Below, one piece after another: positions 59,951 through 64,000 of a stretch of 64,000 nucleotides of DNA. The notes beneath the pieces are model-generated. The model worked only from the letters and a program-made list of their open reading frames with translations. It was not told the origin of the DNA and did not search any database. Location: the NCBI GenBank assembly GCA_009617715.1, contig VTFK01000503.1, positions 62,001 to 126,000 of the forward strand, written 5' to 3'. The stretch comes from Plectrocnemia conspersa. Its lineage: Eukaryota; Arthropoda; Insecta; Trichoptera; Polycentropodidae. The stretch's first letter is position 1; every line of letters starts with the position of its first letter. The translations under genes were made by a program, and so were the position numbers.

Positions 59951-60689
59951 TGGCTATAATCGATATTTAAGATTAATATTTATTATATTATATAAATAAA
60001 TATAATTATACTATTATTTTATTTTAAATGATATATGATGGGAAATGCTTAAAATGTGTTTAATTAATATACACATTAACACAATTACAAAAAAAGATGA
60101 GGAACATTTGTTAATAATATTTTTTTTATGAATAAAACAATATAATTCATAATGATGTTTCTATTTTTTTTTTGATGTTAGATGATTCATATATGATGAG
60201 CTTAAATCATGTATAATTAATAAACATGTTTGTAAGGGTTAACACAAATTACAAAAATAGACGAGGGATAGCAATTGTGTTTATGTTGTAAAATATTTGG
60301 CATATTAAAGTGTGCTTTCATTTACGAATATTTAATAACTTCCCACTATATTATTTATTGATAAATATTGTTTTAGTGCAACTTATTTAAATTTAAAAGT
60401 AAAAAAAAAAATATTATTTTAGTGTAACATAAGTTCATAAAATTTTGGTATCGACTTATTATTTTGTATTTGCCAAGATAACCTAAATGTACTTCAATTT
60501 ATTCAGTGAGATTGAAAACATTTTTTTTTTTATTAAAATGTTACATATTTTTTGTTACAGACGTTTTGTCTTGGGTTTTTATAAAAAAAATAAGTTGCAC
60601 CTCGGTTGCTCGGATGATTTAACTCGGTTTGAGCGATTGTAGACAGTTTATTACATATGGCGGCCAATTGTCTAAATAGTATTTTATTC
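59951..60689. other. AT-rich intronic DNA
   Basis: Nothing recognised in this stretch. Confidence 0.45.
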
Positions 60690-61140
60690 CATTGAGGGTT
60701 CCTCAAGGAACCAACCTGAGCTCTCTGCTCCTTACGTTATTTACTAATGACATACAAATTTATATTTTCTTCTGTATGCAAATTATTTAAAAATGTTTAA
60801 ATGCATTCGATCTGTAGCAGACTCATTCTTTTTACAGAGTGATTTATATTTTCTATGGAGATGGGCTTCTGTTAATCGTCTGCCCTTTAGTGTCCAAGGT
60901 TCATACTGTGTCATTTTATCGATCCCGTTTGCCACCAGTTTATTCCTACGATATCGGTGGGAATATTTTGGCTAGAGAAACTTTCACTAAAGATCTCGGA
61001 ATCACTTTTAGAGAACAAGTAGAGGTTCTCTCTATACGTAAACGACATATGCGTTAAATCTTTCAAGATGTTCGACTTTGTTATAAAGAACGAATTTTAC
61101 CGATTTATGACACTTTGGTTTGCAGTATTCTTGAATCAGA
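60690..61140 (+). mobile_element. Jockey/CR1-type LINE reverse transcriptase fossil
   Basis: Broken plus-strand frames read EGSSRN/GVPQGTNLSSLLLTLFTNDIQ at 60692-60755, matching GVPQGSxLSPLLFxLFINDI. DLYFLWRWASVNRLPFSVQ follows at about 60845-60900, matching the DLxxLxxWcxxNxLxLNxxK thumb block. FTKDLGITF (about 60980-61010) matches the (x)KDLGVxFD block. The YADD catalytic block is deleted between the first two. It is a sense-oriented, non-functional remnant. Confidence 0.75.
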
Positions 61141-62619
61141 ATCGATAAATTAAAAATATTTAAGTAAACAATTACTTGAAGGATTCCAGAACATCTTCGA
61201 GAATCACGATCACGTCCTATTTGATTCCCGATAGAGTCAAGTCGTCCGCATTAGCCGAAACCCTGTTGCCTTCCGGCTCCTTAATACGCCGGCATTGCAA
61301 ATTTATATATTTAATGTCAGCTACGAGGAGCTGGTCCGGTTCGTATAATTTAATTAAAAATAAATATTACTATGATTTTTTTGTATAATGTAATATTACC
61401 ATTGTAAAGCATTAGTGTAACATGTAAAGTCACGATTGTCGTAATTTAATTTTAACAAACATGTTTCGCACTCTAAGCCAAACGTTATTTTTAGTACTAA
61501 TTTTATTTTTATCGATCGTTTAACATACATTAAAACGATTTATTTATATTTTTTATTATTAAATCGGTAACAAGAGTTTTTTTAATTCACCACATTATTT
61601 AAACTGTTAATAACGTAATTGCTACTAAGATATACAATTTAAGAATGTTAGGATTTCAGCAGCCGTTTACAGATCATAAAACAAGTTCGGCAGTTCTAAA
61701 CATAAATATAAATAAAAATCGCTTTTATTTTGCCTAGTTTTGGATCATTAATTAATTTGAGCCTATTTTCTCTGATGCACAATTTACCAATATTTTCATT
61801 AAGTGAAATTTTTGAAGAACTTGCTTATTAAATTTTTCTTCATATTAGTTTTCACTAAAACTTAATTAAATTACTTTTAAATAATAAGTTTTCAGATTCA
61901 ATCGATTATTGGAATAGTGAAAAATAAATAATTAATTAGTGTAGTATAGTTAAAGTACGCATTTTCATAGTGGTGTAGTCTAACGGAGTGGCAGTACAAG
62001 TTTTTTTTAGTTTTTTATTTTAAATCTCCTCTTAAAATATGATAGGCGTTATTTCAGTTCATTACAATAAGTAATACAATCAACAACTAAATTGAAATAT
62101 GACGTTTTGATAAACTAGACACTTTCATTGTTGCATAAACCGATGACTAAAAAGCTACCTTAAAGGAAAATTTATTATTCAAAAATAGATCACATAAAAA
62201 AAAATTAATTCTGAAGTTTACGAATGTCAAAAAGGTGTATATATTGATCATTTGTAAATAAACGTAGAGGTTAATTTTACATAGAAATATATTTTTTTGT
62301 TACATTGTGTTTTATAGTTCACAAAAATTTGTACCTAACTTTTTTATGATTTTTCTTAACTAGAGGGGCAACAAAAATTATCACAATAATTAAAATAAAT
62401 AATTTTGCGACATACGTTTTAAGATTCTCCCACCTTTTATGAATGTGATATATGTAATTTAAATTTTAATGCATACTTCTGCTAAATGTGAATTAAATCG
62501 AGATTGATAATGGCAATAAAGTAATGGTGAATTTTATTATGCTAATTTATTTGTTTTATTAAAAGCGTAATAATATTTTTTTGTAGATGTATTATGCGAT
62601 CTGTAGTTTCAACTATCAA
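61141..62619. other. AT-rich DNA with a small GC-richer patch at 61180-61340
   Basis: 61180-61340 has an even composition (for example CGCCGGCATTGC, about 61288) and no clear coding content. The remainder is AT-rich without recognisable features. Confidence 0.35.
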
Positions 62620-63180
62620 AAAAGCATTCGCATTCAAAGCTCGGCATTTCCCTCCCCATCCCCAACCCCCATCGCAAAATCGCACTGCATTAAACCAGTG
62701 TTTATGAGAGGACAATTTATATTCATACGACGTCTGGTGTTTCATTTCCTGATATTGTACGCGCCTGTTCGTCTCTCTCGCCGCCTTCCAACTTTGGCGA
62801 TATTTTCACAGGAAACTGCCAGCTTTCGGCGCTAAGTAATCTGTTTATGTTAAAAGCGCTAACAGCTTTTCGCTTCGCTATGAAACGAGATGACCCACCA
62901 ACTTAATAATCTACATATTTACAATATACATAATAAGCGCTGTGCTGCCAAGAGTGAAAAGTTTGTGTCTTACTGCGCGTTGATATCTCTCGGCGGTTAA
63001 TTGCCGTATACTATTTATTTTCGTTGAAAATACATTAAACTGAATTGAATTATCTGAACGCGCTTATATTATTGCGATTAGTTGGAACAAGTTAGCGGCG
63101 ACCTTAAATTTTATCATGGAAATATTTAAATTGTCCGCGATAATGCGGCGATAAAAACCTTTGTTTCAAAACTATGCTGG
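62620..63180. other. Less AT-rich island 20, candidate regulatory DNA
   Basis: Unique-looking, C-rich at 62645-62675, with CpG-containing words such as CTCGCCGCCTTCC. An 82-codon plus ORF and a 67-codon minus ORF overlap and are unrecognised. Confidence 0.35.
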
Positions 63181-63719
63181 TGAATGATCGTATGTTATCT
63201 TTCGTTGTTTTTTTTATTTATGCAAAAGTATTATTATTTTTTAATTATCGCTTGAATGTACGACATACATTTAAAATAGATAATCAAATCGATAGTAAAA
63301 TATTTAGTCAGATGTTGAATAAATTATCCGTGTTACCAGCATGATAATATAACTAATAATAGCAACCTACGATCTATGTTGCTTTTAAAGTAGCTCTAGT
63401 TAAACTTCTAAATAAAAATTATTTTTAACTTAAATGCTTGAAATCACTATCATGTTATTTTCGAAGCAAAATCTAAATTTTTTCAGGTATTTCATCATCA
63501 GATTGGCTTATAATTTCTCAGCAAAAATTTTTGTATTCAATTTTAAATATGATTAGAATTGTGTCTTTTCTTTCCGGATATCCTTTCTAATTTTAGATTT
63601 TTCGTGTATAATATATCAATGCTAGTGAATTAATATGAATATAGAAACGATTAATTAAAGTCAGGTTGCATTGTTTTAGAAACGTTTTTTTCATTTTGAT
63701 TATAGACGTTTATAAACTT
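63181..63719. other. AT-rich intronic DNA
   Basis: TTTTTTCAG|GTATTT at 63476-63490 has an acceptor-donor layout, but the donor half is weak. Nothing else was recognised. Confidence 0.4.
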
Positions 63720-63960
63720 GTTTAAATATGCGAAAGAGCATAGAAAAGGGGGACAACCGAAGGGGAATGGCAAAATGGTGTAAGGGTGGGCGGTGAAGTG
63801 ACCGGCAGGAAATGAATACCGGCCACCCCTGGGACCGTGGCGCGAATATGTTAACGTCGAGCCTTCCTCAAACCCTGGAAAATATTAGTTACTGTGCTAG
63901 TCTTTCAGGGCGGGTATTGCGGAGGAATGTTCTTTTATCTGGATCGACGTGAATATCATG
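63720..63960. other. Less AT-rich island 21
   Basis: A GC-richer block with ACCGGCCACCCCTGGGACCG (about 63818), no ORF and no repeat signature. It is possible regulatory DNA near the window end. Confidence 0.3.
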
Positions 63961-64000
63961 TTAAAACATAAACTAAATCTAGCTAAATAAGGTTTTCATA

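Larger units (their letters stand above)
9218..64000 (+). other. Inferred giant first intron of the FOG-like gene (start only)
   Basis: After the donor at 9218, no ORF in the window encodes FOG-like zinc fingers or acidic N-terminal sequence. The intron must then extend at least to the window end, about 54.8 kb. It contains only decayed transposons, AT-rich DNA and less AT-rich islands. Very long first introns full of regulatory DNA are usual for insect developmental regulators. A missed short exon or an independent nested gene cannot be excluded. Confidence 0.55.

Noticed and set aside
60793..61057. 60- and 72-codon ORFs as separate genes
   Set aside because: They are two frames of the same degenerate LINE reverse transcriptase.
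1..64000. CRISPR array, rRNA or bacterial operon features
   Set aside because: No regularly spaced short repeats, rRNA signatures or Shine-Dalgarno-led gene runs were seen; the architecture is that of an animal intron.

Overview
The window is AT-rich intergenic and intronic DNA of an animal, most likely an insect and probably a lepidopteran. The evidence is one recognisable coding exon, introns with GT/AG borders, a mixed load of decayed class II and non-LTR elements, and no compact gene array. The species assignment is inference.

The only coding sequence I can support strongly is a short first coding exon at 9178-9217 (+). It begins MSRRKQSNPKPLK, then breaks inside an Arg codon at a consensus GTGAGT donor. 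MSRRKQ-x-NP is the N-terminal NuRD-recruiting motif of FOG (Friend of GATA), SALL, BCL11 and ZNF423/521 zinc-finger proteins. The SNP and KR residues fit FOG (Drosophila u-shaped, vertebrate ZFPM1) best. A GC-rich, CpG-rich 5' leader and promoter lies just upstream at 8740-9177. No second exon is convincing, so everything from 9218 to the end (about 55 kb) is read as the start of a giant first intron. A zero-length-exon, recursive-splice-like site (polypyrimidine-CAG|GTAAGC) sits at 54860/54861 in the sense strand of that intron.

Upstream (1-8740) is repeat-rich: a broken piggyBac-like transposase gene (1984-3495, -), a pogo/Tigger-like MITE (3925-4621) interrupted by a hAT MITE with perfect 8-bp target duplications (3977-4246), and another hAT-type element with perfect 8-bp duplications (7843-8453).

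The intron alternates AT-rich stretches without genes, decayed transposons, and islands of 200-750 bp that are less AT-rich and apparently single-copy. The transposons include hAT remnants at 40890-42560 and 44165-45490, a mariner remnant at 47310-47600, non-LTR reverse transcriptase scraps at 9650-9850 and 60690-61140, a fold-back MITE at 55916-56132 and a long-TIR element at 17994-18702. Further repeats are an unnamed four-copy family, a three-copy SINE-like family, a tRNA-derived SINE-like repeat at 17340-17445 and a degenerate tandem array at 37113-37800. The islands are the natural candidates for enhancers of a developmental regulator, but only comparison with related genomes can show this. 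No rRNA genes, CRISPR arrays or intact transposons were seen.
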